Part shown: in pieces, positions 1 to 13,773 of the stretch
Layout: every line of letters starts with the position of its first letter
Numbering within the stretch: position 1 is the stretch's first letter
Assembly (NCBI RefSeq): GCF_028769735.1
Contig: NC_088170.1
Coordinates: forward strand, 62,597,085-62,661,084
Source of the DNA: Zonotrichia leucophrys gambelii
Lineage: Eukaryota > Chordata > Aves > Passeriformes > Passerellidae
Reading direction: 5' to 3'
DNA length: 64,000 nt
Made by a program: the position numbers and the translations under genes
Notes under the pieces: generated by a model
What the model saw: the letters and a program-made list of their open reading frames with translations, nothing else
What the model was told of the DNA's origin: nothing
Database searches by the model: none

Positions 1-115
1 TGAAGGTATTTAAAAGACATGTAGTCTTAGGGACATGGTATAGTGGCAATATTAGGTTAAACTTGATGATCTTAAAGGTCTTTTCCAACCTAAGCAATTC
101 TATGAGCCTATGAAA
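1..115 (+). repeat. CR1 retrotransposon, 3' end fragment
   Basis: The stretch reads as the terminal part of a CR1 3' UTR: a 'gaaggtatttaaaagac' opening, then 'ttgatgatcttaaaggtc' and 'ttccaacctaagcaattc', closing with the ATTCTATGA-type octamer tail. The element is cut by the window edge, so its true 5' limit is unknown. CR1 copies are usually 5'-truncated, and only the 3' UTR is left here. Confidence 0.85.
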
Positions 116-2270
116 AGCCTTTACAAAGTCTTGCAAAGGGCAGTGTTTATGCATTCTTTCAGTGCTCCACTCACTGTGCTCAAGCAATGATGTTTCATGC
201 AGCAATGCTCATTGAATATTCTTATAGAGAGGGAAAAACAGGTTATGATGAGTGAGGCAAGGGTGTTACTAAAGCCTGGCAGAACTAACCTGTTTCATAA
301 CACAATTGCTCTTTCTTGCAAAAAGACACAAACTAGGGGGACCAATTTGCTGTTTGTTTATTTTTCCTCCTACACCAAAAAAGCCCCTTTTTTTCCTGCT
401 TCTAGGGTTGAAAGGAGATTGCTGACCTCAATGTGCTGAACTGTGTATTTCATATTGTTGAAGTGCCCAGGAAGAGAACATTCTTCTGTAAACAAACATG
501 AAACAACCTGCCTGAGACTGCTGCCCTCTCAGAAGTAAAGCAGATGTGCTCTAATGAGCACTCTTCCAGTACATCTTTCTGCATATTCTCAGTATTTCAG
601 ATGCAGATTTTCAAATGAGGCATCCCAGGCAATATGCTGAAAAATAAACAAATGTGTTACAATGTTTTTAATATTGAAATTGTTATGGAAGATCAGATGG
701 ACATAAGTGCTATTCAGTAAATGACTTGAATTAAAACCTATGTCAATAAAGATATTAATACTGAATCATAGCTCTTCAACAAATTTATAAAGGCTATATA
801 ACAATGTTTGCAGTCATGGCAATTCAACCTTGGTCAACAAAAGAAGTTATCAAAATGAAATGTGAATCTGGCCAGTGTATGGCCTATAATTCAGGAAATA
901 AATGTGCAGGATGCATGAAGCTATTCATGGCAGAGTGCTGCACAGGCTTTGACCAGGAGCAATAGAAATGCTTGCTGGAAGCCATTCCACATGAGAAAAG
1001 ATTCTGTGACGTGACAGCCTGACATTACCAATATATCAGGAACTCAGTGGAGTTAAATTACTTTACCCTGCAAGAAGTGCCAGGCTGTCCCTTTGTGAAG
1101 TGTTTTGGTGTTTGAGGCAGCACAAATAAAATGAAAAAAACGCATTTTGAATTAATGAGCAATTCACTCTGTGTCAAAGAATTCCACCTAGTTCTTGGGC
1201 AATACATACTCGTTGTCAAAGAACACCATGTTTTTTCTGGGAATGTACACTTAGAAGGGAAAAAAGGCCCCAAAAATAAATCTGTCAAAAAAAGTGTCTA
1301 TAGGTGTTAGATCTGACTGCAGCCAGATAAACGTACTGTCTGTATATTGAAAATTTCCAGAGGTGTGTAGGTCAGTTTGTTTTGTTCACTTTTTCAAAAT
1401 AAGCCAATTTTTCATTTTGTCTAATTCATTAACTATTCATTGTCTAATGAATACAACTGGCTTTATCAACAAAGGAAAACTCTCTTTTGTTCTTTATGAA
1501 GAAAGAGGTGCAGTTGGAAGACTGGATAATTAAAGAAATATGATCTGATTTGGATTCATCCCAGCACAGTGACTGGAAATGATCATTACTTGGTACCTAT
1601 TCATGAATAATAAAAAGAAAGGTTATTTGGGAGCTTTTATGATTTGTATATGTGTGTATGAGATATGGATGTATCTCAATGGTCGGACAAAATGAAACTA
1701 AATTGATCTAAATCTGATCAGATCTGAGGGTAGCTGTGGATTAGCTAAGGATGCCCAATGGAATTGTCAAATATCATAATATCACTTTCCTGATATTACA
1801 AGCTAGTCAATCTGAGAAAATTTAGGCTGTAACACCAGGACCAGAATAATGCAGAATTTATAACTGAAGCTGCCACTGCACCAGAACTACTTGGCATCAG
1901 TGAGGAGAATTAAATTTTAGAATTCCCATATTCTGTACATTTCTGATAATGCTAATTTAAAGCAGATCAATAACCAGAGAAGAAACTTACATTACTGTAA
2001 GGAGCTATTTTGGTAGTATGAAAAACTTCCTCTCCTTTTAGATGTTCCAACACAGTTCAGACAATAAGCATTTTATCTCAGCGATTTCCAAGAAAAAAAG
2101 CAAAAAGCCTAAAAATTGAATTATAAGAATCTACTCAATAGTCCCTCAAGGTAAGCAAAAAGTTTCTTATTGACTCTGAGGGCCTTGGGTCAGGAGAAAA
2201 GATTTTATGTGAGATTAAAGTTTATAGTATTTCACTTTTTTCGTGTCTGTTTGAACTAACATGAATCCTG
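116..2270. other. AT-rich DNA without recognisable gene
   Basis: The open frames here are all under 85 codons, lie on both strands and have no family signature. I see no repeat family, no splice-bounded exon and no structured RNA. Confidence 0.6.
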
Positions 2271-2861
2271 GGTATCCTGCATCAGTGAGAGTGCATCAGG
2301 AAGTGTGGCCTGCATCAGGAAGAGTGTGGCCAGCAGGTTGAGGGAAGTGATCCTCCCCCTCTACTTGGCTCTTGAGAGGCACATCTGGAGTGCTCTGTCC
2401 AATTCTCAGCTCCCAGTCCATGAAAGACAAGGTGAGCTTGGAAATGGTTCAGTGAAGAACCATTTCAGAGATGATTTGGGGTCTGGAGCATCTCTTGTGA
2501 GGAGAGACTGTGGGACCTGAGCCTGTTTAGTCTGAGAAGACAGAGGGGATCTCACCAATGCATATAAATGTCTTGAAGGCAGGTGCCAAGAGGATCATGC
2601 CAGGCTCTTTTCAGTGTGCCCAGCAACAGGGTGAGCTACAATGACCATAAACACAAGAAGTTCCACCTACACATGAGGAGGAACTTCTTGACACTGAGTG
2701 AGGCAGAGCACTGGAACAGGCTGCCCAGGGAGGTCATGGAGCTTCCCTCTCTGGAGACACTCCAAACACACTTGGATGCATTCCTGTGTAATTGCTTTAG
2801 GTGACCCTGCCTTGGATCCCCAGAGGTCTCTTCCAACCCTAACAATTCCATGATTCTGTGA
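2271..2861 (+). repeat. CR1 fragment: RT C-terminus plus 3' UTR
   Basis: The first part translates as a decayed C-terminal end of CR1 ORF2; the frame at 2305-2520 contains CIRKSVASRLREVILPLY, a typical CR1 block. The rest is the usual non-coding 3' section ('acatgaggaggaacttct', 'ggaacaggctgcccaggg') and a CCATGATTCTGTGA tail. It is 5'-truncated. At the 5' edge the block around 'tgcatcaggaag' occurs three times in tandem (about 2279-2332), a small local amplification. Confidence 0.93.
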
Positions 2862-4945
2862 ATGAGACTGGTTACAGTCCATTTATGTCAGTATAACATG
2901 CACACAATGAAATGGTGGACTTCTCACATAGAATAAGACTATTGTTCTTCATATTTTTGGCTTATGACATAGTTTTCTACACAAGGTTATCTTCTAAAGC
3001 TGGAATTGATATAAGAGAAAGATCTGACATGATTTTGTATACTTTAAAGGCAAAAACTCCTCAAGAAGGAGTTCAGGAAAAGTTTAAATATAAAAATTCA
3101 AGTTATTCCATTTCAGACAAATACTAGTGAAGAACAATGCAGACCAGGCACCAAAATCCAGAATTTACAGCCAAAATTAAATGTCCTGGATAGAACTGAA
3201 ATAGCAAAATTACTATACTGAATTCAAACTCAATTCTGGTGGGTTATATAAGAGAAAAGGGAGGTTAGATTGAGGAGGTTGACTAGTTAGTGATGGCTGG
3301 TCATTAGAATACTCTGAGCTTCTTTGAATGCAATTTGGCACACAGCTGACAATGACCTACCTTGCCTTAGTGACTGCAGTGGCTTCCTGCTAAGCATGAC
3401 AGAATGAAATAGCAAAGATGAAATAAGGCCATTGTTTGGATTCATATCAAAACACAGCATGATGATCAGAGAACTGGCATCTGAGTTCTTTGCCCTGAAT
3501 AATCTAATTAATTACTTGTTTTTGGTTTTCTATTTCAAAGTATAGCTCTGCTATAAGTTTTCCTATTTCCTGTTTTAGTCAATAGCACTCTCTCCAGATC
3601 ATAACTATGTGTTCTCTCTATTGCAGTTCGTCTAAGGATAGAATTATTCCATTTTCTTTTGAAAGCAAGAGGAATAAGTGCCTTGTGTGACTTGACAATA
3701 TAGTCTATGATATGAATTAAGAAACTAATATATATTTTACAGACAGCAAATTGCATTCCAATTTTCTATGCATCTGACAAGAAAAGAAAGTATTATTTTA
3801 AAGATATGTAATTCAATATTGATTCAGAAATAAAATAATTAAGGACAAATATTTAATCAGATTCAGTTTTTCTCTTTCTTTTTTAATATATATTGAATTG
3901 TAGGATATTACATAATATTCAGTATAGACGTGATCATGTATTGATGAAGTAAGACAATGCAGCCTGTAAATTTTACCTTTTCACTGTAAAAGAAGCTTAT
4001 TGGCTGGGTTTGAACAGCCCATTTTATGTTCCTTCAGCCAAAAGTAATTTTACAACATGCAGTAATGAGAAGATTAAGTAATTTTTCCTAGTATGTGCAT
4101 GTTGCACTCTTTTCTAGGGGAATTAAATCCTCAACAAGCTAAGCTACATGATTTTTTTAGCCACCTTAATTTCTGCTTGTATCAGAGAATCTAAACATGT
4201 CAAAGTAGGAATACTCCCATTTTAAAAATTTCTACATCCACAGTGGATTTCAATGTAGATTTGTTGCCTAGAGAAACTGCTCAACATGTAAGTTCAAATC
4301 TGATCTTTTCCTAAATAACTTTGTTGTCGCTGGTAAATGTAAGTCACATGTTCATTGCTGTGTCTCATTTATTAAGGAAATACTAGGTGCAAGGACACAA
4401 AACTGGCTTGCAAGGCCAAACATGGATACAGCTCCAATTAAAATTCATTTCAGTCATGGTGGGAGTTAAAATCCATTTCATCCAAGATGGAAACAATCCT
4501 GGTCAAAGAAGGAAAGGAAGAGGTAGTTGGGAAGTTAAAGAGATTGCACAACAGAGGGAGAATGTCCCACCTTGTGAGCCCCAGTGCAAGTCACTTTCCT
4601 CATGAGGCACTCAGTATTCCACCCTCCAAAACTGCCGATATCAAAAGTACAATTTGGGAATTTGGGCCACATAAAGAGAAGAAGAATTAAGAGGTTGAAT
4701 ATATTTACGTATGAAAGAAATATCTCCCTTCTGTATTTTCTGAGTTACATCTGCTTTTCATGGAGCACTGCAGTTGTTAAACCAAAACTTAAAGAACTGT
4801 TTGAATTTGTGTTGACCAAGAACACAAGAAGAAGAGTATTAATGGATTACATAATAACCATGGATTTCAGAAATAATTTTAAGTAGTTTCAGCTGCTTCT
4901 CAGCCTTCTCTGTTTTGTTCCTGCCCTGTTATTTAGGGTTCTGAG
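2862..4945. other. AT-rich DNA without recognisable gene
   Basis: There are only short overlapping frames, the longest being 100 codons at 4584-4886 on the plus strand, with no recognisable domain. No repeat family is evident. Confidence 0.55.
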
Positions 4946-5160
4946 TTTTTGGTTGACTTTTTTTTTTTTTTTGTGGGTTTTGGGATTTTATTTTTGTTTA
5001 GGCTGGAGTTTGTTTCTTTGTTTGGGTTGGGTTTTGTTGGCTTTTTGTGTTTGATTTTTTTTCTTCTTTTTTTTTTACTTTGCTGGGGGAGTTTGCTTTT
5101 TAGGTTTTGGGTTTTTTTTTTTTGTGTTTGTATGTATTTGTGTTGGGGCTTTTTGTTTGT
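4946..5160 (+). repeat. T/G-rich low-complexity tract
   Basis: About 215 bases are almost entirely T and G on the plus strand, made of T runs broken by GG, GGG and GTTT units. The 81-codon frame through it (4949-5194) is a run of F, L, G and W and is a composition artefact. Similar tracts occur at 11108 and 22236, also T/G on the plus strand. Confidence 0.85.
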
Positions 5161-6129
5161 TTATATTATTATTATGATTATCACATGGCCATGAATCTGA
5201 ACAGTAAGGAAGCTTGGTTGTTGTTGTGACACTGCAGTTTTGCACTAGTCAGGCTCCTTTGTTTTCTGGAAGGCATGGATAAAAATGCAAGTGGGATGAC
5301 AAGCCTGTAGTTGTTGAAGCAACTTACATATGGACTCAGAGCTGGGGCTAAATTGGTGCAGACTTCTGTGGAACTTCACAGGGGACTCTGTGAGGTTTCC
5401 AGCACCCTCTAAGGGCCTAGTGAGGGTGGCCAGCAATAGTGTACATGAACAATACCAAACTCCTTCAGCAGTGCTTTTTATTCTTCTGTAAGTGATAGTA
5501 ACCAAAGTAGAATTTAAATTGTTCTCTCTCTCTCTTTCCATTCCTTTCAAAAATTAACTTTTGAAAACTATTAGCCAATAAATTTTTGGCAGGATGTTGG
5601 AGCTGTTTAGTTTCATAAGCATCAGTAAAATATTGTTTTTAATAAACTCTGTAAGTTCTGCAAATATTACCTGCAGATTTGTCTGCCTTTTATAGAATAC
5701 ACAAGTCTATCACTTTGTGTGTACTCATTAAAATTTTATAGAGCAGCTATTGCAAAAAGCCCTTTAAATCATTGAAAGATGTTGTCTGGGTATTTTATGT
5801 TGATTCACTAAATATAATTGCAGTGAAAAAAAGTGTAGTTCATGACTGAATATTTCAGTCAAAGTAGCAGATCTATAAAACACAGTTTAATTGAGACAGC
5901 AAAAATTATCACTCTAATAATATTTTCCTTTAAATATAAGTAATTGCTTGGAATGGGCCATAAATGCTGTTACATGTAGTACTTCAGAGGTCTTAACCCA
6001 GTAGCTCTCTGGGTTATGGCTGATAATAATGAACAAACTGCAAAATCATGGTAAAAAGCCAAAAAATGATAGAAAAGACATAGAAAATTTTTATTAGGAT
6101 TCAAGTAAATCAAGGTCTTAATTTCAGTT
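5161..6129. other. Unique-looking DNA without gene
   Basis: A 101-codon minus-strand frame (5245-5550) has no recognisable motif. The 5270-5470 part is somewhat less AT-rich than its surroundings, but I cannot assign it to a family. Confidence 0.5.
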
Positions 6130-6235
6130 CCCTTTGGATGAGACTTTGAGCAGCCTGGTCTACTGGAAGATGTCCCTGCCCATGGCAAGGAGGCGGTTGG
6201 ATCTTTGAGGTCCTTTCCAAGCCATTCTGTGATTG
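6130..6235 (+). repeat. CR1 3' tail fragment
   Basis: It contains the standard CR1 3' blocks in order: 'gagcagcctggtctactgg', 'gatgtccctgcccatggca', 'ctttgaggtcctttccaa' and a final 'ccattctgtgatt'. It is short and 5'-truncated. Confidence 0.92.
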
Positions 6236-8800
6236 AAATCTGTATGCAGTGCATTTTCTCTGTGAATTTGTAGGGTGATGAATAATTACTCCCACAGCTT
6301 TTCTTGCCCTTTGGGATTTTTAATTCCCCTTTTCTGGAAATAGAGAAGGGTTGGAAAAAGCACACAGCTCATATTTAATTGCATTTTCCATTGGGATTAT
6401 GGTATTTGTGGGCTTTTTCTCTCTGGCTTTGTATGTGTCCCCATTTCTTTGCTGCCAATGTTGAACTAAAGGAAGAAAGATCTCCTTATTTTATATGTAA
6501 TTCCAAAAGAAATGTTAAATAATGCTACTGTGAGACTTTAATAAATATCATAGTACAGATGAAATGGTCAAGTCCTCATTGCTAATTTAGCAATATTCTA
6601 AATTCTAGCCATTGTGAAATGGCTAGAAGTCAAAGAGAAGCAGGAAAGAAGGGCGTCTCTTGAAGTTCATGGAGTTCATTATCCTTTCTAGATATTGCCT
6701 ATGCATAAGTATTGACCTAATCAAGTCACTGGTGTAAGAAATGGCAATATTTGCAGCACAGAAGTCTTAGCTCCTCAGCTAATTCTAGCCTTTAAAATTC
6801 AGGGGAAGATATGTCTGGTGCCCCTTACAGTCTGAATAAATGTGTGTTAAGCAGAGGCTGATTAACATTCTAAGCTGTAGTTTAAGCAGCCAAATGTCGT
6901 ACAACAGAGCTTTATCTGACTGTGGAACTCTTAAGGATTCTTAAATTAAACCTCAGGGAAAATCTTAAAAGTAAACAAGATCACTAATAAAGATCAAAAT
7001 CCACGTGTTTGTATCTCCATTGTTAAATTATGAAATCAAATTTTGACAGAAGTATTTTGTTGTCCTTTTGGATGTTGAAGCTAGTGGAAAGAAAGAAAAT
7101 ACTACAAGCTCTATGTCCTAACAATAACTCAAAAGATTACATGAGTCCAAAAGATTTGACAAAGACTCTTGATACAGGAAGTCTGTTATATTTCACAAAT
7201 CACTTGCTGATGACTACTTGAAGTAGCAAATGGAACCCCTCATCAATATGTTTCAATATTATTTAAAAACATAAAAAACCACTTGAGACTTTGGTCCATC
7301 ATAAAAAAAAAAAACCTCCAAGGCTCCTCTTCTTGAGTACTTTCACTGGATGTTGCTCACAGTAGGTAGGTCCTAAAGGCAGTAATTAAAGCCCAGTAAA
7401 TAATTGAGAATAATGTTCCCTCATGCTTTTCAGAGGGATCTGAACCACAGGAGCACAGACATACCTGGAGGTCAAATGATGTACTAAGTATCTCTAGGTA
7501 TTACCTACAGAAGCATCCACAGCTGTGAAATCTCATTAGAAGACACAGTCTTTCAAGCTAGATCTGATTCATGTCTAACTGCCCTTTGATGGAGCATTCA
7601 TTAAACTGAGTCCCACTATTTTCTGAGGAAATGATTTTATCTTGAAATAAATTATTCTAACAATGCTACAGTTCACAATTAGAAATGCTGCACTTAGAAA
7701 AGAAAATTGAGTTTTTGTAAGCTGATCATAATTTTTCTAATTTTTGTGTAAAAAGGAATATTTGCAATGGACTTTCATACTTTTCCAGCTGTGTCCTGTG
7801 AAGAAATAGCATCATAATATTATCCCAGCTAGTATAAGAGTGTGACTGACAAGACATTTCCATGCCTTTATCCATCAAAAAGGAGAGATTCAATTTGACC
7901 TGAAGAAGTTCTTCACCCTTCTGTCAACTGTTGAGTTACTGTTTTTTGGGTTTTTTTTAATGTCTTTCTAACCCTTCTAAACTTGCTTTTTCTACCTTGA
8001 TGAGCCTTCAGTGTGATAGGGAGGTGAGAAGAGATCTGATTTCAACAAAGTAACTTCTCATCCCTGTCAGTCTGAAAATCACCCTGAAAACACACAAAAG
8101 AGTAACCTTAACATTCAATGTGACAACCTTGATGAGTCTTAAAGTTCTAGCTTGATAGCCTATTTTTATTTTGACAACTGAAAGAATAAAATATAGAGCA
8201 AATAAATGTATGAAAACTTCAAGAATGCTGTTGGGTCAGATGTCATCTGGATGACAGAAAGAATTTTTAGTGATAAGGATAACACTAAGGATAACACTAT
8301 GTCTGTGTCAGGTATTTAAATATTTGTTTCAGTGGCCTAGAAAGATTAAGGTACTAGGGACTATCATGGAGGAATAGCAACATGGAGAAATGGAGAAAAG
8401 AGCAAGATGGGATCTTAGGCTAAATGGAAAAAACCCCAACAACTAACCATGTTTCAGTTTTTAAAAGATCTAATGCACTACTTTCTGTTTATTGTAATTG
8501 ATAAATTAATACCAAAAGCTAAAATTAATAAATTATTTAACTATTCATCTCTGCTATTTCTTCTTCACAACATAAAAATTGCATAAACAGTACTTAGTTT
8601 TGTTCATACCCATTCTATATTGACAAGTGCCACCCCATTTCTTTACAATGTGATCCTCAGCAGGAAAAATCTACTGGGACAAGGGAGAAGCAGAGACAAA
8701 AGATAAAAGGCCTCTAATTTTGATCTAAGTTTTTTATATCTTGAATAGCTAATTCCTGTAACAGTTTCCAGCTATTTGCTGCCAGTTCCAGACTCATTCT
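6236..8800. other. AT-rich DNA without recognisable gene
   Basis: Open frames are all under about 65 codons. I see no repeats beyond short A or T runs and nothing resembling an exon or structured RNA. Confidence 0.55.
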
Positions 8801-9270
8801 TGGTTTCCCAGCACTCACACTTCTCCCTGGTGATTCACCTGAGCAGACTCCGCAGTGACAGTGGTGTCAGCTCCAGGACAACCCAGCTGCCCAAATGCAG
8901 ACACTGCAGTGCCCACCTGCAGCTCCTGTGCAGCTGAAGGGCTGCAGGCACAGGACCCAGGTGTTGCATTCACCTGTGGCAATGCTACCTGCTCATTCAT
9001 CTGCTCTTCCTGTCCACTCCTCATGCTGACCACCAGAACTGTAAGTTCTGGAAACCCAATGCATCTGCAACTGAAACCCAATTACTCAGCCACCCAGAAA
9101 AAGCAATTCTTTCCTCTGGCAACAAGCTCAATTGTTTTGTCTTTTTATGACCAATATCTGGTCAAAGTAGATCATTTCAGTGCATCTTCCTGCGTTTTCT
9201 GGTTGACTTCTTTTGGGTTGGGCTGTTGGATGTCATTCCTTTTAAGTGAGAAACATGTTGATTAAACATG
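8801..9270. other. GC-richer island with a cysteine-rich frame, origin unknown
   Basis: This island is clearly less AT-rich than its flanks. A plus-strand frame of 136 codons (8855-9265) begins with a cysteine-rich segment: pairs such as CSSC, CGNATC and ICSSC fall in its first 55 residues. An 88-codon minus-strand frame overlaps it. I recognise no domain. It could be a decayed fragment of an endogenous retrovirus or a retropseudogene, or just GC-driven open frame. No promoter or splice context supports a real gene. Confidence 0.3.
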
Positions 9271-11107
9271 TTGATTTTAAAGAAAAACAGTCCATATGAT
9301 AGATGGTGGGGAAGTAACTTAAAAAAAAAGAAGGTGTCAACCATGGATACAGGAAAATTATGAAATCTGTCTTCTGGAGGAAAAACTAGAGAAAACAGAT
9401 TTTAATAGGAGAAATGAGAAAAGCAGAACTTTCTCCAGTGTCCCTGCTGATCTACATTTATCCTTTTAGAAAATTTATTTTATTAAACAGTTCAAATTTA
9501 AATTTAGAAGGTCCTTAGAACTAGATATTCACATTGCAGACTTCCCTTCGCTGTTTTTTGTTTGGTCTTGTGTGTTATCTTCCAATGCAAATTCCAGATG
9601 CTAAACTCTCTGGGGTTTGCTCCTCCTGGCCTGTGCATTTTTGTAATTCTCCTTTCACTGGGAATTTGAGACAGATGTAAGTCCAGAGTTTCAGCAAAAA
9701 GGTTGATAATTCCTTAAAAAGGGTAAAAATCTTGGCTCCCTGGATGATGTTTCAGAGGCTGGGATTAGAGAGGTCACTGATGGATGATTTGTCCTCTGAC
9801 CCTGATGCGTTGTCACTGTCATCACCCATAGGTTACTGTCCACACTGCATAAAGGCAACTTTAGCTGTTCATCTCTGCAGGCCCTTTCACCTTCCTGGCA
9901 GGAGACATAAAAGCTCTTATAGAAAAATAAGATATGTTACTTCTACCCATAAATTTTTAATATTGGAAGCTGTAAATCTTTTTTGAACTATATCAACTTT
10001 GATCAGGCTAGCACAATGAGTTTCTTTGATTTACAGAAATATGCTAGTATCCAAGGAAAATAGACAGGAATATGCCAATTCTGTCTATAGTATAGGTGCA
10101 ACATGCTTATTAAAGCCCACACAAAAAGAAAACATCTTGAGCATAATAGAGTGGGCCTGATTTTTTCTCCACCAGTTGCCATCTGGTTGCATTGGCAGAG
10201 TGTTTGTGGATCATCAATGCTAGATGCAGGTCTGCACTCAGTGTGCCAGCCAAACCAGTCCCTCCTGCTCACACTGGACTGAGAAATGTGATGTTAAATA
10301 AAACACTTCACAAGCAACAGAATCTGGTACATAACAGCTTAATGAGTTCCCAATTAAATCTAAATTTAAAGCTTTTTGTTTATCCTGGCCATGCTCAGAG
10401 GCTTATCAAAGCAGTTAAAATCATAATAACTAAAGTAAACTTAAATTATTTCATTTGTATTGCTTCTGAATCCTTAATTGAACCCATTATGCTTTTTTTT
10501 AAATGTTATTTCTTTCTCCTGAAATTTTAACACTTAATTTGCCACAATTATTTAGTCACAATGAGGAAACAGAGCCAGGATATGTATATTTCTTAACAGT
10601 GGTGTTGATGCCACCTCAAAATACTTCCAAGTTCTCCAAAATCTCCTATTTCTTCAGCTTCACATATTAAAAAAATATTGTTACTGATTTCAATTTTATA
10701 CTACTGGAACTCATCCTCTCTTACTTCTCTTCACAGTTTTTCCTAGTATGACACTGAAAATGCATTTAAGATGCAGACAAGGTTGTTAAGATTCTTAAAC
10801 AGCTCTTTTGTTTGCAACTCAGACCCATTTTTTGCTATAAAATACCACACAGCTGGATGGGCTTTGGTGCTGCTTTGTTACTAAACTAGCAATCCTGAAT
10901 GCTGACAGTCACAGAAATCACAGTGATAATTTTGTTTGCAGGCTTGCATTACACATGTTGATGCGGTAGACATTTGTCTCAATTTCATCATCTGAATTTC
11001 TTCATCTGAACCCAATTTATTTCCATTTATTTGGTAAAAGTGTCCTGGATGTATAGGAGATTGTCTTTGTTGTTATACATAGAAAACACCTCAAAAGATT
11101 ATATATT
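9271..11107. other. AT-rich DNA without recognisable gene
   Basis: The longest frame is 112 codons (10192-10530, plus) with no recognisable motif. No repeat family is visible. Confidence 0.55.
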
Positions 11108-11195
11108 TTTAATTTTTTTTAATTTTTTGGAGGTTTTTTTTTGGTGTGTTTGTTTGTTTGTTTGGTTTTTGGGTTTTTTTTTTAGTTTAAAAAAA
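11108..11195 (+). repeat. T/G-rich tract with (TTTG)n core
   Basis: T runs and GG interruptions surround a clean (TTTG) tetranucleotide run at about 11147-11164, followed by a T run and then an A run. It is of the same character as the tract at 4946. Confidence 0.85.
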
Positions 11196-13315
11196 AAAGT
11201 GGAGATCTGTCAGGTCTCTGATTTTAACTGAGCCTCCTCAGATATGCATGTAACAGAGGCAGGCAGAGGACAGCCCACTGCCAATGTCCCTCCAGCATCA
11301 CCTTTAACTATAAGTTAAGAACAACAGGCCTGGGTTTGTTCTGGGTAAAATAAGTCCACAACTGAGATCTCTAAATCAAACACCAGTTTCCTTGGTGGTA
11401 AAAAGACAGACCTGGTTGTGTTGACTATTGGAGTAATGTGGGACTTCTGTGTCATGCAGATTTGACCCATGTAAATTCCTAATGTTATGTCAATTCAATC
11501 TGCCTTTTTTTTTTCCCTGCTATTGCCAATAATAGGAAAAAGAAATACTTTCATGTTCTCAAAATTGCCAATTTGGGGATTGTGTAATGGGAGTCATGTC
11601 TAGGCCTATTGTTGTATCTCAAGGAACTCTGTTACATCTATAATGGTCTTACATCAATTTATAGCTAATCTACTATTGTTTTCAATAACTTGATCCATTA
11701 CAGCATCTTTGTTTAACATACTCTTTTTGTCATTAATTTCACTATTTAATATTTCATGTAATTGTCTAAGAGCAATAGAGCAGAAAGCCACTTGAGGAAC
11801 AGTCTTGCTATTTATCTTCTTTTCTCTTTTCTGCCTTCCTTTTCCTTGTGTCTCCTTGTTCCATGTCAAAAGACTAATTTATGAGCAGACTCTGAGTCAT
11901 GTCTGGCCTGTTGATTTATTATTGAGCAGTGTTGAAATAAGACTGTCTCCATTGTGCATTTTCATCTTTGTGAATGACAAGCAGTTACTGATTTCAATAT
12001 ATTAAAATTCCTCATTTTCTGCAAGTCTGCAGGTCACAATTATTTTAAATTTCCTATCATAATTTGTATTCCTGTATATCACATCGCCTCTTCTTCGCAA
12101 ATATGGTATACTATAATCTTAAATAATTTTCTTAATGACAAGAGCTATGACAGCAGAGGGAAAATACTAAAATAGTCATAATTACTGAAAATCCAATTAT
12201 GCAAAATCAGGTTTTAGTAGTAGTCTCTTGTTTAGGACATAGCTTAAGGAATTTAAATATATCTGTGTAAAAATTTTATGTTAATCAGAGTTGGATAAAG
12301 GAATCTTTGTTTTCTATTTCCCACTTCTTTAGATTGTTATATCATGTTTTTATATGCCAAATTTGACACATATTAAGTATGCTATTCTTTGTTATGCAAA
12401 ATCATGTTAGCCTTCATGCTTTTTATATGTGCACGGGAAATTTTAATTTAAGGTAATGATCTGTGTTCTATGAACTTTGAAACATAGCAACAGGCAGTTG
12501 TAAAGGATCCATGTAAATCACCTTTTCCTAACCTCAGAAACCAGCAGATGCCATAATTTCCATGTTCAGATCAGTAAAAATACCCTCAGACACAAAAAAT
12601 GCCATGTAAGAAAGGGCTGTGATGTATAAGAATCCCTTGCCTTGACTGCATTTCCAATGTGGCTGTGATCCATGTTCAGGGAGCATTTATATGAGAAGAT
12701 ATAATCTACTCTTTTTCTCATATTTACCTAGTGAAGCTCTTAAGTATTTAAAATTAGTCATAAAACTGAAATCAAAATATCTGCACTGTGAGATTATACA
12801 TGGATTGGAGAATGGATAAATTAACTTAATTCTCTGTCTTTTTATATTCTATCCTTGTTTGTGAGGCTGTGATGCATTCACACAGAAGAGAGAGGCTCAG
12901 GACACCATCTCTGGATTGTCTGATGTACTATTTTGGTAAAGAAGTCCAGATTATGTAGACTACATAATAAGAACCTGGAATTCACAAGAAGCCATCAAAT
13001 AAACTCAGCCATCCTGTTTTACTAGTGTGTATCCTCTGTTTCAGTTTTACCCATGCTTTTGTTTTAATAATATGTCTAAATGTGATAAAACACAATAAAA
13101 TGTGGTCATTTCATTTAGCAAATCTGATTTTGACAGTTGCCAGCAATATTTTTAATTCCTCTGCTGGAATTTTCGATTGCATATAAGGGTGGACAAAAAA
13201 GAAAACTGGTCTTCCAGGGAAGTGTGACAGTTCTGTGCTTGATGACACTCAAAACTGAATTTGACAAAGACTATAAGCAATCTCACTGATCTTTGAGGTA
13301 AACCATTCTTTCTGC
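11196..13315. other. AT-rich DNA without recognisable gene
   Basis: All frames are under 75 codons. Nothing recognisable is seen on either strand. Confidence 0.55.
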
Positions 13316-13372
13316 AAACACTTGGACTAGATGATCTTCAGATCTTTCTCCCAAGCTAAATTGCTCCAGGAC
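13316..13372 (+). repeat. Degenerate CR1 3' tail
   Basis: The text 'cttggactagatgatcttca' followed by a pyrimidine-rich stretch and 'aagctaaattgctcca' matches the pattern of a CR1 3' end. It is decayed and lacks a clean octamer tail, so the assignment is tentative. Confidence 0.45.
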
Positions 13373-13754
13373 TTTATCAGTCTCTTGCAGTGTTCATTCC
13401 ATTTCATGCCCCCTATCCTTTCTTTTGCTCTGCCCCAATACAAGAGAAATGCTCTCCAGTTTCTGTAGGACATGCAACATGTAAGAAGATGCAAATGCAT
13501 CTTCTGATGGAATCCATGGAATTGAGATGCTACAGTTCTTGCTTCTTTGTCAGCCTTTTCAATTCTGCAACAAAACTTTCCAGGGAAGAAAGGATATTCT
13601 AGAGGAAGAAGGAACATCCTTTCATCTGAACTTGCAGCTTTTGTGTTTCCTGCACATTAGTATCCTATACTCTGATACTCCTTCTGCCTTCCCTCCATTG
13701 TCTTCTGGGATCATTATCTTCTTTATGATTTTCTAATTTTTTTAACCCCTTAAG

Positions 13755-13773
13755 AAACAAACAAACAAACAAA
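13755..13773 (+). repeat. (AAAC)n microsatellite
   Basis: About four and a half AAAC units in a pure run. Confidence 0.9.
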
